Source: Xenophilus aerolatus (GTDB lineage Bacteria > Pseudomonadota > Gammaproteobacteria > Burkholderiales > Burkholderiaceae_C). Taken from it: a stretch of 64,000 nt of DNA. Position 1 is the first letter of the stretch; each line of letters begins with the position of its first letter. Under the pieces are notes generated by a model that was not told the DNA's origin, searched no databases, and saw only the letters and a list, made by a program, of their open reading frames with translations. A program made the position numbers and the translations under genes. The stretch lies in assembly GCA_029968055.1 (NCBI GenBank), contig JASCNX010000007.1, positions 220,379 through 284,378 on the forward strand. Reading direction: 5' to 3'. This document shows, one piece after another, positions 26,995 through 36,966 of this stretch.

Positions 26995-27618
26995 ATGCTC
27001 GAGAAACTTCCCGATGTGGTGGGCCATGTGCTGTCCGGCGTCCGCGCGGGGCTGGACGAGATTGCCTTCAACACGCTGGGCCTGCGCGCCGGCCACGGCA
27101 CCTTGCAGCTGGCCAGTCTGGCTTTCGCGGACCACGCGCCGATCCCGGCGCGCTACACCGCCGACGGCGAGGGCCTGTCGCCGCCCCTGTCGTGGACCGG
27201 CGTGCCGGCGCAGGCGCGCTCGCTGGTGCTGATCGTGGAAGACGCCGACTCGCCGACGCCCAGCCCGCTGGTGCATGCGATCGCCGTCGACCTGCCGCCC
27301 GGCGACGGGGCCCTGGCCGAGGGTGCGTTGGCCGACGACGGCGAGGGTGGGCCCGACGCGATGCACGTGGGCCGCAACTCCTACCTGCAGACCGCCTGGC
27401 TGCCGCCCGACCCGCCGCCGGGCCACGGTGTGCACCGCTATGCCTTTCAGCTCTATGCGCTGGCCGAGGGATCACCGTTCTCCGACACCCCCGGGCGCGA
27501 CGAGGTGCTGGATGCGGTGCGCGAACGCGCGCTGGCCAGCGGGCTGCTGATCGGCACCTACGAGCGGCCCGACGGAAAGATTCCGCTCGCGGGCGGCGCC
27601 CCGGCCGTGGCCGGCTAA
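26995..27618 (+). CDS. YbhB/YbcL-family PEBP (Raf kinase inhibitor-like) protein
   Basis: The 207-residue protein has the phosphatidylethanolamine-binding fold: ARYTADGEGLSPPLSWTGVP, then SLVLIVEDADSPTPSPLVHA (DxDxP and the ligand pocket), and HRYAFQLYAL. The approximately 40-residue N-terminal helix MLEKLPDVVGHVLSGVRAG is an extension seen in some proteobacterial members. Function in bacteria is unknown. It is divergent from the KaiC-like gene with a 111-bp shared promoter region, so they may be co-regulated. Confidence 0.88.
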   Translation: MLEKLPDVVGHVLSGVRAGLDEIAFNTLGLRAGHGTLQLASLAFADHAPIPARYTADGEGLSPPLSWTGVPAQARSLVLIVEDADSPTPSPLVHAIAVDLPPGDGALAEGALADDGEGGPDAMHVGRNSYLQTAWLPPDPPPGHGVHRYAFQLYALAEGSPFSDTPGRDEVLDAVRERALASGLLIGTYERPDGKIPLAGGAPAVAG

Positions 27619-27690
27619 CGCGGTACGAGGAGCGGCTGCGCCCGCCGGCCGGGCACACGCGGCTTTCCGAGCGATGGACGCCGGCTGCTC

Positions 27691-28524
27691 TCAGCGCGGC
27701 GGATCGTCCCCCAGCGTCGACAGCGGCAGCCGCGACACCTCGGCCAGCAGCGCCGAGAAACCGCGCGCAGCGGCCTCGAGCCACACCCGGCCCTGCCCGG
27801 CCGTGGCCGCGGCGGCGTTGCCGGCGGCACCGGCCGGGTGGTAGTCCTGCATCGCCCAGCCCAGCTTGGCGCTGCGCCCGTTGCCGAGAATGGGGTAGTC
27901 GCGCGCCCGCTGCTCCGAGCTCGGCCGGAAATCCTCTGCCGCGTCGGAACGCACCAGCTCCGGCGCCAGGGCCAGCATGAGCGCCGTCTCGGACTCGCCC
28001 GCGTGCACGTCGAAGCGCTCCGTCACCAGCGGCTGCCCGCCGGCATCGACCAGGGGCAGGTGGAACCAGCTCACGCTGTAGACCAGCAGGTCGTGGGCTT
28101 CGCGCAGCTCGCGCGCGACGATGTCCATGGCCCCGACGTGGCCGCCGTGCGCATTGAACAGCACCAGCTTGCGCAGCCCCGCGCGCGCGACGCCGGCCCC
28201 GATCTCCTTCCACAGCCGCATCACCGTCTCGGAAGAGAGCGTGAGCGTGCCGGCAAAGCGCGCGTGCTCCGGGCTCAGGCCCACCGGCTGGGTGGGCAAG
28301 AAGAGCACCGGCAGTTCGGGCGGCAGCAGGGGCAGCGTGGCGCGCACGATGCCCTCGGCCAGCAGCGTGTCGACGCCCAGGGGAAGGTGCGGGCCGTGCT
28401 GCTCGGTCGCGCCCAGCGGCAGCACCGCCACCGTGGCCGCCGGATCAAGCGCGGCGAAATCGCGCGTGCCGAGCTCGGCCCAGAAGCGACGGGGAGGAAA
28501 AGCGTGGGTTGCTGCGGCAGCCAT
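27691..28524 (-). CDS. Creatininase-family amidohydrolase
   Basis: The 277-residue protein has the creatininase metal sites: LPLGATEQHGPHLPLGVDTL near residue 35, and LVLFNAHGGHVGAMD near 120, with HAGESETALML near 175 completing the set. Members hydrolyse cyclic amides or formamides (creatinine, formylaminopyrimidines in cofactor and flavin routes). No creatine-pathway gene is adjacent, so the name creatininase should be treated as a family label. It is followed upstream (on its strand) by a small membrane protein gene. Confidence 0.88.
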   Translation of the reverse strand: MAAAATHAFPPRRFWAELGTRDFAALDPAATVAVLPLGATEQHGPHLPLGVDTLLAEGIVRATLPLLPPELPVLFLPTQPVGLSPEHARFAGTLTLSSETVMRLWKEIGAGVARAGLRKLVLFNAHGGHVGAMDIVARELREAHDLLVYSVSWFHLPLVDAGGQPLVTERFDVHAGESETALMLALAPELVRSDAAEDFRPSSEQRARDYPILGNGRSAKLGWAMQDYHPAGAAGNAAAATAGQGRVWLEAAARGFSALLAEVSRLPLSTLGDDPPR

Positions 28525-28548
28525 GGCGGCATCTTAGGCCGCGGCGGT

Positions 28549-28866
28549 TCAGCGCAGCGTCTGGGCGGCGGTTTCGCGCTCCCGCGCCAGCTGGCGCTCG
28601 GCACGGGCGATGGCGGCTTCCAGGACCGGGATGCTGCTGCTGGCGTCACGCAGGCGGCGCGCCTCCAGGCGCGCGAGTTCGCTGCCGCCGCTTTCGCCGG
28701 CCAGCTCGTGCAGCCGCTCGATCAGCTCCCGGCGGCGGCGCACCAACGCCACGGTCTTGGTGCGCCCGCTGTCCAGCCGACGCCGGCGCAGCAGCAGCCA
28801 GGTCGCAGCCACGAGCGCCGCGACCACGGCCCCGGTCAACACGACGATCCAGAACGAAGACAGCAT
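28549..28866 (-). CDS. Small single-pass membrane protein with coiled coil
   Basis: I do not recognise this 105-residue protein. It has one N-terminal membrane helix (FWIVVLTGAVVAALVAATWLL) followed by an Arg-rich stop-transfer (RRRRLDSGRTK) and a helical Glu/Arg/Leu-rich cytoplasmic tail (about 40-100) likely to form a coiled coil. The start at 28866 puts the helix at the very beginning; an in-frame start six codons upstream is possible. It lies 24 bases before the creatininase-family gene on the same strand and downstream of the sugar dehydrogenase gene. Confidence 0.55.
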   Translation of the reverse strand: MLSSFWIVVLTGAVVAALVAATWLLLRRRRLDSGRTKTVALVRRRRELIERLHELAGESGGSELARLEARRLRDASSSIPVLEAAIARAERQLARERETAAQTLR

Positions 28867-28968
28867 CGAACAATTCCTGGGCACGGTCCACCGATCGGTG
28901 TCCGCACCTTGAGCCTCGAATTCAGGCGCCGACTCGCGCGCGCCATGCGCAATGGGTGGGCCGCCGCG

Positions 28969-30315
28969 TCACCGCGCCCGCGCCACACGCCACACGACGT
29001 TGCCGACGTCGTCGGCCACCAGCAATGCGCCCGACCGGTCCAGCGCCACACCCACGGGCCGCCCCTGCGCCTGGCCGTCGGCGTTCAGGAAGCCGGTGAG
29101 GAAATCCACCGGCGCGCCGCTCGGGCGGCCGCCGATGAAGGGCACGAAGACCACCTTGTAGCCCGAGGCCGGCTTGCGGTTCCAGGAACCGTGCTCGCCG
29201 ACGAAGGCGCCGTTGGCGAACTCCGCCGGCATGCCGCGGGCGTTCGAGAAGGCCAGGCCGAGCGGCGCGACGTGCGTGCCCAGCGCGTAGTCGGGCGCGA
29301 TGGCCTTGGCCACCAGATCGGGCCGCTGCGGCTGGGCCCGCGCATCGACCACGCCGCCCCAGTAGCTCCAGGGCCAGCCGTAGAAGGCGCCGTCCTTCAC
29401 CGAGGTCAGGTAGTCGGGCACCAGGTCGCTGCCGATCTCGTCGCGCTCATTCACCACGGTCCACAGAGCCTGCGTGTCGGGCTCCCAGCCCAGCCCGTTG
29501 GGGTTGCGCAGGCCGGTGGCGAAGAGGCGCTTGGCGCCGGTCTTCGGATCGACCTCCCAGATGGCCGCGCGGCCCTCTTCGGCGGGCAGGCCGTTCTCGC
29601 CGACGTTGCTGTTTGAGCCGACGGTGACGTACAGCTTGCTGCCGTCGCCGCTCGCGATCACGTTCTTGGTCCAGTGGTGGTTGATGCCGGCGGGCAGGTC
29701 GGTGACTTTCGCCGGCGCGCCCCCAGCCTGCGTCTGGCCCTCGGTGTAGGGCAGCTTGACCAGCGCGTCGGCATTGGCGACGAAGAGCTCCTTGCCCACC
29801 AGCGCCATGCCGTAGGGCGAGGTCAGGCCGCTGGCGAACACGGTGCGCACGTCGGCCACGCCGTCGCCGTTGGTGTCGCGCAGCAGGGTGATGCGGTCGG
29901 CGCTCGGGACGCCGGCGCCGGCGCGCTTCATCACCGCGTTCATGGCCTTGCGGCGGATGCGGTCCCACAGGCCGGGCGGCGTCTCGGCCTGGGCGGCGGG
30001 CTTGTTGCTCTCGGCCACCAGCACGTCGCCGTTGGGCAGGGTGTAGACCCAGCGCGGGTGGTCCAGCCCGCGGGCCAGCGCCGTGACCTTGAAGCCCGGC
30101 GGCGCCGTGGGGCCGGCGGTGTCGGTCCAGCCCACCGCCTTGGCGACGTGGACGGTGGGGATCAGCGTCTTGTTGGGCGACGGCAGCTGCGGGTTGGGGC
30201 CGGTGCCGGCCTCGAAAGGCAGCCGCGCGGTCTCGCCGCAGCCGGCAAGGAGCAGGCCCGCGCCGAGGGCGAGGGCGGGCAGCCAGGATCGAGGAAGGGC
30301 AGCGGCAAGGGGCAT
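28969..30315 (-). CDS. PQQ-type sugar dehydrogenase-like lipoprotein
   Basis: The 448-residue protein has a lipoprotein signal ending [10 protein letters not shown] and a beta-propeller of the soluble glucose dehydrogenase/sorbosone dehydrogenase family. Recognisable parts are [62 protein letters not shown] and [16 protein letters not shown]. The start at 30315 follows a GGAG site eight bases upstream; ATG codons at 30351 and 30366 would add an Arg-rich leader. It would be anchored in the periplasm. Whether it binds PQQ or oxidises sugars is not proven for this branch. Confidence 0.85.
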   Translation of the reverse strand: MPLAAALPRSWLPALALGAGLLLAGCGETARLPFEAGTGPNPQLPSPNKTLIPTVHVAKAVGWTDTAGPTAPPGFKVTALARGLDHPRWVYTLPNGDVLVAESNKPAAQAETPPGLWDRIRRKAMNAVMKRAGAGVPSADRITLLRDTNGDGVADVRTVFASGLTSPYGMALVGKELFVANADALVKLPYTEGQTQAGGAPAKVTDLPAGINHHWTKNVIASGDGSKLYVTVGSNSNVGENGLPAEEGRAAIWEVDPKTGAKRLFATGLRNPNGLGWEPDTQALWTVVNERDEIGSDLVPDYLTSVKDGAFYGWPWSYWGGVVDARAQPQRPDLVAKAIAPDYALGTHVAPLGLAFSNARGMPAEFANGAFVGEHGSWNRKPASGYKVVFVPFIGGRPSGAPVDFLTGFLNADGQAQGRPVGVALDRSGALLVADDVGNVVWRVARAR

Positions 30316-30446
30316 CGGGGGTCTCCGGAGGGGTGCGGTCACGGCCACCATCATCCTGCGGCGCAACGGGTTGTCCTGTCGTCCTCCGGCCCGTCCGGCC
30401 GTGCGCGACTACCATGCCGGCTGGCTCTCCCCCGTTCACCCCCCCG

Positions 30447-31193
30447 ATGACGCTCGATCTGTTCCGCACCGATGCCTACCTGCGCGACTGCGAGGCGCGC
30501 GTGCTGCGCGCCGATGCCGATGGCGTGGTGCTGGACCGCACGGTCTTCTACCCGCTGGGGGGCGGCCAGGCCGGGGACGCGGGCGTGCTGCGCTTGGCCG
30601 GCGGTGCCGAACTGGCGATCGCCGACACGCGCAAGGGCAAGGACGCCGAGGGCCGGCCCACCGCCGAGATCGTCCATGTGCCGGCGCCGGGCCAGGAAGA
30701 GCTGCTCGGGCGGCTGGCTGCGGGCGACACCGTCACGGCGCAGATCGACTGGGCGCGCCGCCACCGGCTGATGCGCTTCCACACCGCCACCCACCTGCTG
30801 TGCCACCTGGTTGCGCAGCCGGTGAACGGCTGCTCCATCACGCCGGACTACGCGCGGCTCGATTTCCACATGACCGACCCGCTCGACAAGGACCTGCTCA
30901 CGCAGGGCTTGGCGCGCCTGGTCGGGCAGGCGCACGCGCTGACCGTGGGCGCCATCACCGACGCCGAGCTCGATGCCAACCCGGCGCTGGTCAAGAGCAT
31001 GAGCGTGCAACCGCCGCGCGGCAGCGGCACCGTGCGCACCATCCGCATCGGCGATGGCGAGGCGCCCATCGACCTGCAGCCCTGCGGCGGCACGCACGTG
31101 GCCAACACGCAGGAGATCGGTGCCGTGCTGGTGACCAAGATCGAGAAGAAGAGCGCGACCACCCGCAGGGTGGTGTTGGGATGGGGCGGCTGA
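30447..31193 (+). CDS. Alanyl-tRNA editing protein AlaX
   Basis: The 248-residue protein is a free-standing trans-editing domain like the C-terminal part of alanyl-tRNA synthetase. It hydrolyses mischarged Ser-tRNA(Ala). The zinc-site motif HTATH is at 112-116, and the second pair lies in DLQPCGGTHVANTQEIG. The N-terminal domain contains RTVFYPLGGGQAGD, the usual AlaX lead. The start is chosen by family length. It is divergent from the sugar dehydrogenase gene (131-bp gap) and is followed after 46 bases by the DsbD-like gene. Confidence 0.92.
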   Translation: MTLDLFRTDAYLRDCEARVLRADADGVVLDRTVFYPLGGGQAGDAGVLRLAGGAELAIADTRKGKDAEGRPTAEIVHVPAPGQEELLGRLAAGDTVTAQIDWARRHRLMRFHTATHLLCHLVAQPVNGCSITPDYARLDFHMTDPLDKDLLTQGLARLVGQAHALTVGAITDAELDANPALVKSMSVQPPRGSGTVRTIRIGDGEAPIDLQPCGGTHVANTQEIGAVLVTKIEKKSATTRRVVLGWGG

Positions 31194-31239
31194 GCGCCCC
31201 ATCGGAACTTTGCGCCCCGCCCTTGCTCCGACCCGCCGC

Positions 31240-33486
31240 ATGCGCCCCCGTACCTCGTCCCTGACCGCCTGGCTGGCCGCTCCTTTTTTGCTAGCGGCCG
31301 CTGTAGCGTCCCTGCCGGCTGCAGCCCAATTGGGCTCGCAGAGCGCAGCGGCCGGCGCAGTCGTCACGACGCCGCACGTGCGGGCCGAACTGCTGGCCCA
31401 GGCGCCGCAGGGCCTGACCCCCGGCGCCACGGTGTGGCTGGGCCTGCAGATCGCCCACCAGCCCGAGTGGCACACCTACTGGAAGAACGCCGGCGACTCC
31501 GGCCTGCCGACCGAGCTGCGCTGGACGCTGCCGGCCGGCCTGGTCGCGGGCGACATCGACTGGCCGACGCCGCACAAGATTCCCATCGGCAACCTGGCCA
31601 ACTACGGCTACGAGAACACGGTGCTGCTGCCCGTGCCGGTGCAGGTGGCCGAGAACTTCAAGCCGCCTGTCCCTCTGGCCGGCGCCGCCACCGTGCCGGT
31701 CAAGCTGTCGGCATCGTGGCTGGTGTGTCGCAAGGAATGCATCCCCGAGGAGGGCGAGTTCACGCTGCAGCTGCCGGCGCAGGGCTCCACGGCGATGCAT
31801 GCCGGCGAGTTCGACCGCGCCCTTGCCGGCCGGCCCGCCGCGCTGGGCCCCGGCGGCTCCGCCTCGGTCACGGTCGAAGGCCAGCAGTTGCAGGTGCGCG
31901 TCGCAGGGCTGCCCGCGGCCGCCGCCGGCAAGACGCTGGCCTTCTTCCCCGAGACCGGCGAGGTGATCCGCAACGGCGCGGTGTCGGGCCAGGACTGGAC
32001 GCAGCGCTGGGCCGACGGCGTGTGGACCGCCACGCTGCCGCTGGCCGAGCAGCGCGCCGCCAGCCCGACCACCCTGCCGGTCGTCTTGGCCCTGGACGGC
32101 GAGGACCGCCGCGCGGCCGAAGCCGAAGGCCGCTCGGTGGGCTGGCGTGCCGAGGCGCCGGTGTCGGGCGCCTGGCCGAGCACGGCGCCGCGCGCGACCG
32201 TGTCGCCCGAACTGCAGGCGGCGCTCGACAGCAACGCCGCGGCAGCGGCAGCGGCAGCGGCAGCGCCGGCGCAGGTCACGGGCGCCACCTTCTGGGCCGC
32301 CCTGCTGGGCGCGCTGGTGGGGGGCCTGCTGCTCAACCTGATGCCCTGCGTGTTCCCGGTGCTGGCGATCAAGGTGCTGGGCTTCGCCCGGCAGGGCGAC
32401 GACTGCAAGGGCCACCGCAGTGCGGCGCTGGCTTACACGGCCGGCGTGCTGGCCTCCTTCCTCGCGCTCGGCGGCGCCATGCTGGCCCTGCGGGCGATGG
32501 GCGCCCAGCTGGGCTGGGGCTTCCAGTTGCAGTCGCCGGTGGTGGTCGCGGTGCTGGCGGCGCTGTTCACCGCCATCGGCCTGAACCTCGCGGGGATGTT
32601 CGAGGTCCGCATGCTGGCGCCGGCGTCAGTTTGCTCGGCCCAGGTGAAGCACCCGATCGCCAACGACTTCCTCTCGGGCGTGCTGGCGGTGGTCGTTGCC
32701 TCGCCGTGCACCGCGCCGTTCATGGGCGCCTCGATGGGCCTGGCGATCGGCCTGCCCGCCGCGCAGGCGCTACTGCTGTTCGCGGCGCTGGGCCTCGGCC
32801 TGGCGCTGCCCTACCTGGTGGCTGGCTTCGTGCCCGCCGTCGCCCGCCTCCTGCCGCGACCCGGCCCGTGGATGGACACGCTGCGCCGTGTCATGGCCTT
32901 CCCGATGTTCGCCGTCGTGGCCTGGCTGGTGTGGGTGCTGGGGCAGCAGAGCGGCATCGATGGCGCCGCCGCGCTGCTGGGCCTGCTGGTCGCGGGCGCG
33001 GCGGTGGTCTGGGCCTTCACGCTGCGTGGGCGCACGCGCGTCGTGCTGGCGGCGCTGTCGCTGGCCGGTTTTGCGGCACTGATCGCCATCCTCGGGCCGA
33101 ACGTGGTGCAGCAGCCCGCCGCGTCGCCGGTGGCGGCGCAGGCCGGCGAGCGCTGGCAGCCCTGGTCGACCGAACGCGTGGCGCAACTGCATGGCGATGG
33201 CCGGCCGGTCTTCATCGACTTCACCGCCGCCTGGTGCGTGACCTGCCAGGTCAACAAGCGCACCACGCTCACCGACAGCGCGGTGCTGGCCGACTTCGAC
33301 CGCCGCGGCGTCGCGCTGCTGCGCGCCGACTGGACGCGACGCGACCCGGCCATCACCGCGGCCCTCGGCGCGCTGGGCCGCAGCGGGGTGCCGCTGTACG
33401 TGCTGGCGGCGCCCGGCAAACCGCCGGTGGTGCTGAGCGAGCTGCTGTCGCCCGGCGACGTAAAGGCTGCGCTCGGCGGGCTCTGA
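31240..33486 (+). CDS. DsbD-like thiol:disulfide interchange protein (cytochrome c biogenesis type)
   Basis: The 748-residue protein has a signal peptide, a periplasmic N-terminal domain with CRKEC (C-x3-C), a membrane core with LNLMPCVFPVLAIKVLG and VASPCTAPFMGASMGLA, and a C-terminal thioredoxin domain with DFTAAWCVTCQVNK. This three-part layout moves electrons from cytoplasmic thioredoxin to periplasmic partners, including heme-ligation proteins. A poly-Ala run (about nine) precedes the first membrane helix. The signal-peptide coding region contains a T6 run and a GCTAGC..TAGC stretch unlike its neighbours. A TTG at 31210 is an alternative start. The next gene, a redoxin, may be its client. 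Confidence 0.92.
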   Translation: MRPRTSSLTAWLAAPFLLAAAVASLPAAAQLGSQSAAAGAVVTTPHVRAELLAQAPQGLTPGATVWLGLQIAHQPEWHTYWKNAGDSGLPTELRWTLPAGLVAGDIDWPTPHKIPIGNLANYGYENTVLLPVPVQVAENFKPPVPLAGAATVPVKLSASWLVCRKECIPEEGEFTLQLPAQGSTAMHAGEFDRALAGRPAALGPGGSASVTVEGQQLQVRVAGLPAAAAGKTLAFFPETGEVIRNGAVSGQDWTQRWADGVWTATLPLAEQRAASPTTLPVVLALDGEDRRAAEAEGRSVGWRAEAPVSGAWPSTAPRATVSPELQAALDSNAAAAAAAAAAPAQVTGATFWAALLGALVGGLLLNLMPCVFPVLAIKVLGFARQGDDCKGHRSAALAYTAGVLASFLALGGAMLALRAMGAQLGWGFQLQSPVVVAVLAALFTAIGLNLAGMFEVRMLAPASVCSAQVKHPIANDFLSGVLAVVVASPCTAPFMGASMGLAIGLPAAQALLLFAALGLGLALPYLVAGFVPAVARLLPRPGPWMDTLRRVMAFPMFAVVAWLVWVLGQQSGIDGAAALLGLLVAGAAVVWAFTLRGRTRVVLAALSLAGFAALIAILGPNVVQQPAASPVAAQAGERWQPWSTERVAQLHGDGRPVFIDFTAAWCVTCQVNKRTTLTDSAVLADFDRRGVALLRADWTRRDPAITAALGALGRSGVPLYVLAAPGKPPVVLSELLSPGDVKAALGGL

Positions 33487-33668
33487 ACGCCGGCGGTTGG
33501 GGCTCGCCCGCGCGAAGACCCCCGCCGGATACGGGTTGTCGCAAGGGCTTCAACAAAGCGTTCTAAGCTGTGGCCGTTGCTCGAATTTCAACGGAGCTGC
33601 GCCCGCTGCCAGTCGCCATTGCGGCCAGTGCTGGGTGCGCTCTTCCAGCCACAGGAGCTTCTGTCCAC

Positions 33669-34382
33669 ATGTCGACCGAGACGTCGTCGTCCAACGCCGG
33701 TGCGCGATCGCTGCGCGCCGCCCAGAACAATGTGCGGGCCGCGCGCGCCGCACTGTCCCGCGCCTCGCGCCGTGCCGTGATGGCCGCCGCCATGGCGCTG
33801 GGCGCCAGCATGCTGATCAGCACGCCCGCGCACGCCGCGCCGGCGGTGGGCCAGCCCGCGCCCGACTTCGTCGCCGTCGACACCGCCGGCCAGCGCCACA
33901 AGCTGTCCGATTTCGCCGGCAAGTACGTGGTGCTCGAATGGACCAACCCGGGCTGCCCCTTCGTGCGCAAGCACTACGGCAGCGGCAACATGCCCGCGAC
34001 CCAGAAGTCCGCCACCGCCAAGGGCGTCGTCTGGCTGGCCGTGAACTCGACCGAGCGTGCGGCGAGCGACTACCTGGCACCCGAGAAGCTGTCGGCCTGG
34101 ATGAAGCAGCATTCGGCCGCTGCGACTGCCGTGCTGATGGACGAGGACGGCGTCATCGGCCAGGCCTACGGCGCGCGCACCACGCCGCACATCTTCATCA
34201 TCGACCCCAAGGGCGTGCTGGTGTACGCCGGCGGCATCGACAGCATCGCCTCCGCACGCGCGGACGACATCAAGCAGGCCACCAACTATGTCAGCCAGGC
34301 CCTGGGCGAGGCCTTCGGCGGCAGGCCCATCTCTGCGGCGAGCACGCGGGCCTACGGCTGCTCGATCAAGTACAAGACCTGA
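33669..34382 (+). CDS. Exported redoxin/thioredoxin-family protein with Tat-like signal
   Basis: The protein has a long N-region and then SRASRRAVMAAAMALGASML, a twin-arginine-like signal ending TPAHA. The mature part starts AAPAVGQPAPDFVAVDTAGQ, typical of AhpC/TSA-like redoxins, and has a single cysteine in WTNPGCPFVRKHYGSG instead of a CxxC. It therefore fits the one-cysteine peroxiredoxin-like branch. The start at 33669 (237 residues) has AGGAG about eleven bases upstream; ATG 33780 would begin at the signal core. It follows the DsbD-like gene by 182 bases and is followed by a 9-bp-stem hairpin. Confidence 0.82.
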   Translation: MSTETSSSNAGARSLRAAQNNVRAARAALSRASRRAVMAAAMALGASMLISTPAHAAPAVGQPAPDFVAVDTAGQRHKLSDFAGKYVVLEWTNPGCPFVRKHYGSGNMPATQKSATAKGVVWLAVNSTERAASDYLAPEKLSAWMKQHSAAATAVLMDEDGVIGQAYGARTTPHIFIIDPKGVLVYAGGIDSIASARADDIKQATNYVSQALGEAFGGRPISAASTRAYGCSIKYKT

Positions 34383-34404
34383 CGCAAGACCCTGCGCGCA
34401 GAAG

Positions 34405-34426
34405 GACCTGACTTTCCAGTCAGGTC
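34405..34426 (+). terminator. Hairpin after the redoxin gene
   Basis: GACCTGACT (34405-34413) and AGTCAGGTC (34418-34426) form a perfect nine-base stem with a TTCC loop, 23 bases after the redoxin stop and 62 bases before the transporter start. The following bases are G-rich, so there is no U-tract; it may only slow polymerase or protect the mRNA end. Confidence 0.45.
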
Positions 34427-34488
34427 GGGGGCAGGTCCCGTCTCTACCATCCGCCACTCTCGTGTGAACCGGATGAGGAGACAGGTCG

Positions 34489-35796
34489 ATGCACGCCCCC
34501 GCCAGCCATTCATCTTCGAAGTTCGCCACCGTGCTGCGCGTCACGGGGGGCAACTTCATGGAGATGTTCGATTTCTTTCTGTTCGGCTTCTACGCCACGC
34601 AGATCTCCCGCGCCTTCTTCCCGGCCGGCAACGAGTTCGCCTCGTTGATGCTGACCTTCATGACCTTCGGCGCCGGCTTCCTGATGCGGCCGCTGGGGGC
34701 CATCTTCCTGGGCGCCTACGTCGACCGCGTCGGCCGCCGCCAGGGCCTGATCGTCACGCTGGCGCTGATGGCCGCGGGCACGCTGCTGATCGCCTGCGTG
34801 CCGTCTTACGCGACCATCGGCGCGCTTGCGCCCCTGCTGGTGCTCGTCGGGCGGCTGCTGCAGGGCTTCTCGGCCGGTGTCGAGCTCGGCGGCGTGTCGG
34901 TCTACCTGTCGGAGATGGCCACGCCCGGGCACAAGGGCTTCTACGTGAGCTGGCAGTCGGCGAGCCAGCAGGTCGCGATCGTGGCGGCCGCGGCGCTGGG
35001 CTACTGGCTCAACGTCACCTTCACCGCGCAGGAGATCGGCGACTTCTATTGGCGCGTGCCCTTCTTCGTCGGTTGCCTGATCGTCCCGGCGCTGTTCGTC
35101 ATCCGGCGTTCGCTGCAGGAGACGGAAGAATTCATGGCGCGCAAGCACCGGCCGGACGCGCGCGAGATCTTCCGGTCGATGCTGAGCAACTGGGGCCTGG
35201 TCATCGCCGGCATGCTGCTGGTGTCGATGACGACCGTGTCCTTCTACCTGATCACGGTGTACACGCCCACCTTCGGCAAGGCGGTGCTCCACCTCAGCAC
35301 CACCGACGCGCTGATCGTCACCCTGTGCGTGGCGGTCTCCAACTTCATCTGGCTGCCGATCATGGGGTCCTTGTCGGACCGCGTCGGGCGCAAGCCGCTG
35401 CTCGTGGCGTTCACCGTGCTGACCATCCTCACGGCCTACCCGGCGATGAAGTGGCTGGTGGCGGCACCGAGCTTCGCGCACATGCTCGAGGTGGAGCTGT
35501 GGCTGTCCTTCCTCTATGCCAGCTACAACGGCGCGATGGTCGTTGCACTGACCGAGGTGATGCCCGTGAGCGTGCGCACCGCCGGCTTCTCGCTGGCCTA
35601 CAGCCTGGCGACGGCCCTCTTCGGCGGCTTCACGCCGGCGGTCGCCACCGGGCTCATCGAGATGACGGGTGACAAGGCCGCCCCCGGCCTGTGGATGACC
35701 CTGGCGGCGGTGTTCGGGCTCATCGCGACGCTGACCTTGTACCGACACCAGCGGCGGATGGCCGCGCCCGAGGCCGTGCGCGTGCCGGCTGCCTGA
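34489..35796 (+). CDS. MFS transporter, metabolite:H+ symporter (MHS) family, citrate/tricarballylate type
   Basis: The 435-residue protein has twelve predicted helices and the MFS loop motif [12 protein letters not shown] after helix 2 and its partner [12 protein letters not shown] in the second half. The opening [20 protein letters not shown] is characteristic of the citrate/tricarballylate proton symporters, and [19 protein letters not shown] continues that branch. It should import an organic acid with protons. AGGAG lies eight bases before the ATG. No tricarballylate or citrate catabolic genes are adjacent, so the substrate is open. Confidence 0.85.
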   Translation: MHAPASHSSSKFATVLRVTGGNFMEMFDFFLFGFYATQISRAFFPAGNEFASLMLTFMTFGAGFLMRPLGAIFLGAYVDRVGRRQGLIVTLALMAAGTLLIACVPSYATIGALAPLLVLVGRLLQGFSAGVELGGVSVYLSEMATPGHKGFYVSWQSASQQVAIVAAAALGYWLNVTFTAQEIGDFYWRVPFFVGCLIVPALFVIRRSLQETEEFMARKHRPDAREIFRSMLSNWGLVIAGMLLVSMTTVSFYLITVYTPTFGKAVLHLSTTDALIVTLCVAVSNFIWLPIMGSLSDRVGRKPLLVAFTVLTILTAYPAMKWLVAAPSFAHMLEVELWLSFLYASYNGAMVVALTEVMPVSVRTAGFSLAYSLATALFGGFTPAVATGLIEMTGDKAAPGLWMTLAAVFGLIATLTLYRHQRRMAAPEAVRVPAA

Positions 35797-35856
35797 GACG
35801 GGGGCGCACGGCCACCGTCGGCGACGGCACGGCGCGCGGACGGCGACAATCGCTCG

Positions 35857-36966
35857 ATGCCTTTCGCCCCCCTGAAGAACGACACCTTCCTGCGCGCCTG
35901 CTGGCGCGAAGCCACCGACCACACCCCCGTCTGGCTGATGCGCCAGGCCGGGCGCTACCTGCCGGAGTACGTGGCCACGCGCGCCAAGGCGGGCAGCTTC
36001 ATGGGCCTGGCGACGAACGTGGATTACGCGACCGAGGTCACGCTGCAGCCGCTGGCGCGCTACCCGCTCGACGCGGCGATCCTGTTCTCCGACATCCTCA
36101 CCGTGCCCGACGCGATGGGCCTGGGCCTGTCCTTCGAGGCCGGCGAGGGCCCGCGCTTCGCACGCGCGGTGCGCGACGAGGCGGCGATCGGGGCGCTCGA
36201 AGTGCCCGACCTGGACCGGCTGCGCTACGTGTTCGATGCCGTGGCCTCGATCCGCCGTGCGCTCGATGGCCGGGTGCCGCTTATTGGCTTCTCCGGCAGC
36301 CCCTGGACGCTGGCCTGTTACATGGTGGAGGGCGCGGGGTCGAGCGACTACCGCCTCGTCAAGTCGATGCTGTATGGCCGGCCCGACCTGATGCACCGGC
36401 TGCTGGCCGTCAACGCCGACGCGGTGGCGGCGTACCTGAACGCCCAGATCGACGCCGGTGCCCAGGCCGTGATGGTGTTCGACAGCTGGGGCGGCGTGCT
36501 GGCCGACGGCGCCTTCCAGGAATTCAGCCTGGCCTACACGGCGCGCGTGCTTCGGCAGCTCAAGCGCGAGGGCGCCGACGGCAAGCCGGTGCCGCGCATC
36601 GTCTTCACCAAGGGCGGCGCACTCTGGCTGGATGCGATGCGCACGCTCGACTGCGAGGTGCTGGGGCTGGACTGGACGGCCAACCTCGGCGCGGCGCGCG
36701 CGCGGGTGGGCGAGGGCCCGGACGGCAAGGCGCTGCAGGGGAACATCGACCCCAACGTGCTGTTCGCGCCGCCCGAGCGGATCGCATCGGAAGTGGGCAA
36801 GGTGCTCGACAGCTTCGGCCGCCCGCACACCGACACGGCCACGCGCGGCGCGACGCACATCTTCAACCTCGGGCACGGCATCAGCCAGTTCACGCCGCCC
36901 GAGCATGTGGCCGTGCTGGTCGAGGCGGTGCACCGGCATTCCCGCACACAACGGGCTTCCGCGTGA
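35857..36966 (+). CDS. hemE: Uroporphyrinogen decarboxylase
   Basis: The 369-residue protein removes four acetate carboxyls from uroporphyrinogen III to give coproporphyrinogen III in heme synthesis. Signatures are [15 protein letters not shown] near residue 25, [20 protein letters not shown] near 83 with the catalytic Asp, and [16 protein letters not shown] near 147. The C-terminal [13 protein letters not shown] is also typical. Length is normal. The following 376 bp to priA form the largest and most AT-rich non-coding gap in the window. Confidence 0.96.
   Translation: MPFAPLKNDTFLRACWREATDHTPVWLMRQAGRYLPEYVATRAKAGSFMGLATNVDYATEVTLQPLARYPLDAAILFSDILTVPDAMGLGLSFEAGEGPRFARAVRDEAAIGALEVPDLDRLRYVFDAVASIRRALDGRVPLIGFSGSPWTLACYMVEGAGSSDYRLVKSMLYGRPDLMHRLLAVNADAVAAYLNAQIDAGAQAVMVFDSWGGVLADGAFQEFSLAYTARVLRQLKREGADGKPVPRIVFTKGGALWLDAMRTLDCEVLGLDWTANLGAARARVGEGPDGKALQGNIDPNVLFAPPERIASEVGKVLDSFGRPHTDTATRGATHIFNLGHGISQFTPPEHVAVLVEAVHRHSRTQRASA

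Noticed and set aside
27691..28524. True creatinine-degrading enzyme
   Set aside because: The metal motifs fit the creatininase family, but no creatinase or sarcosine genes are adjacent, so only the family label is given.
34405..34426. Strong Rho-independent terminator
   Set aside because: The stem is perfect but no U-tract follows; reported as a weak hairpin instead.
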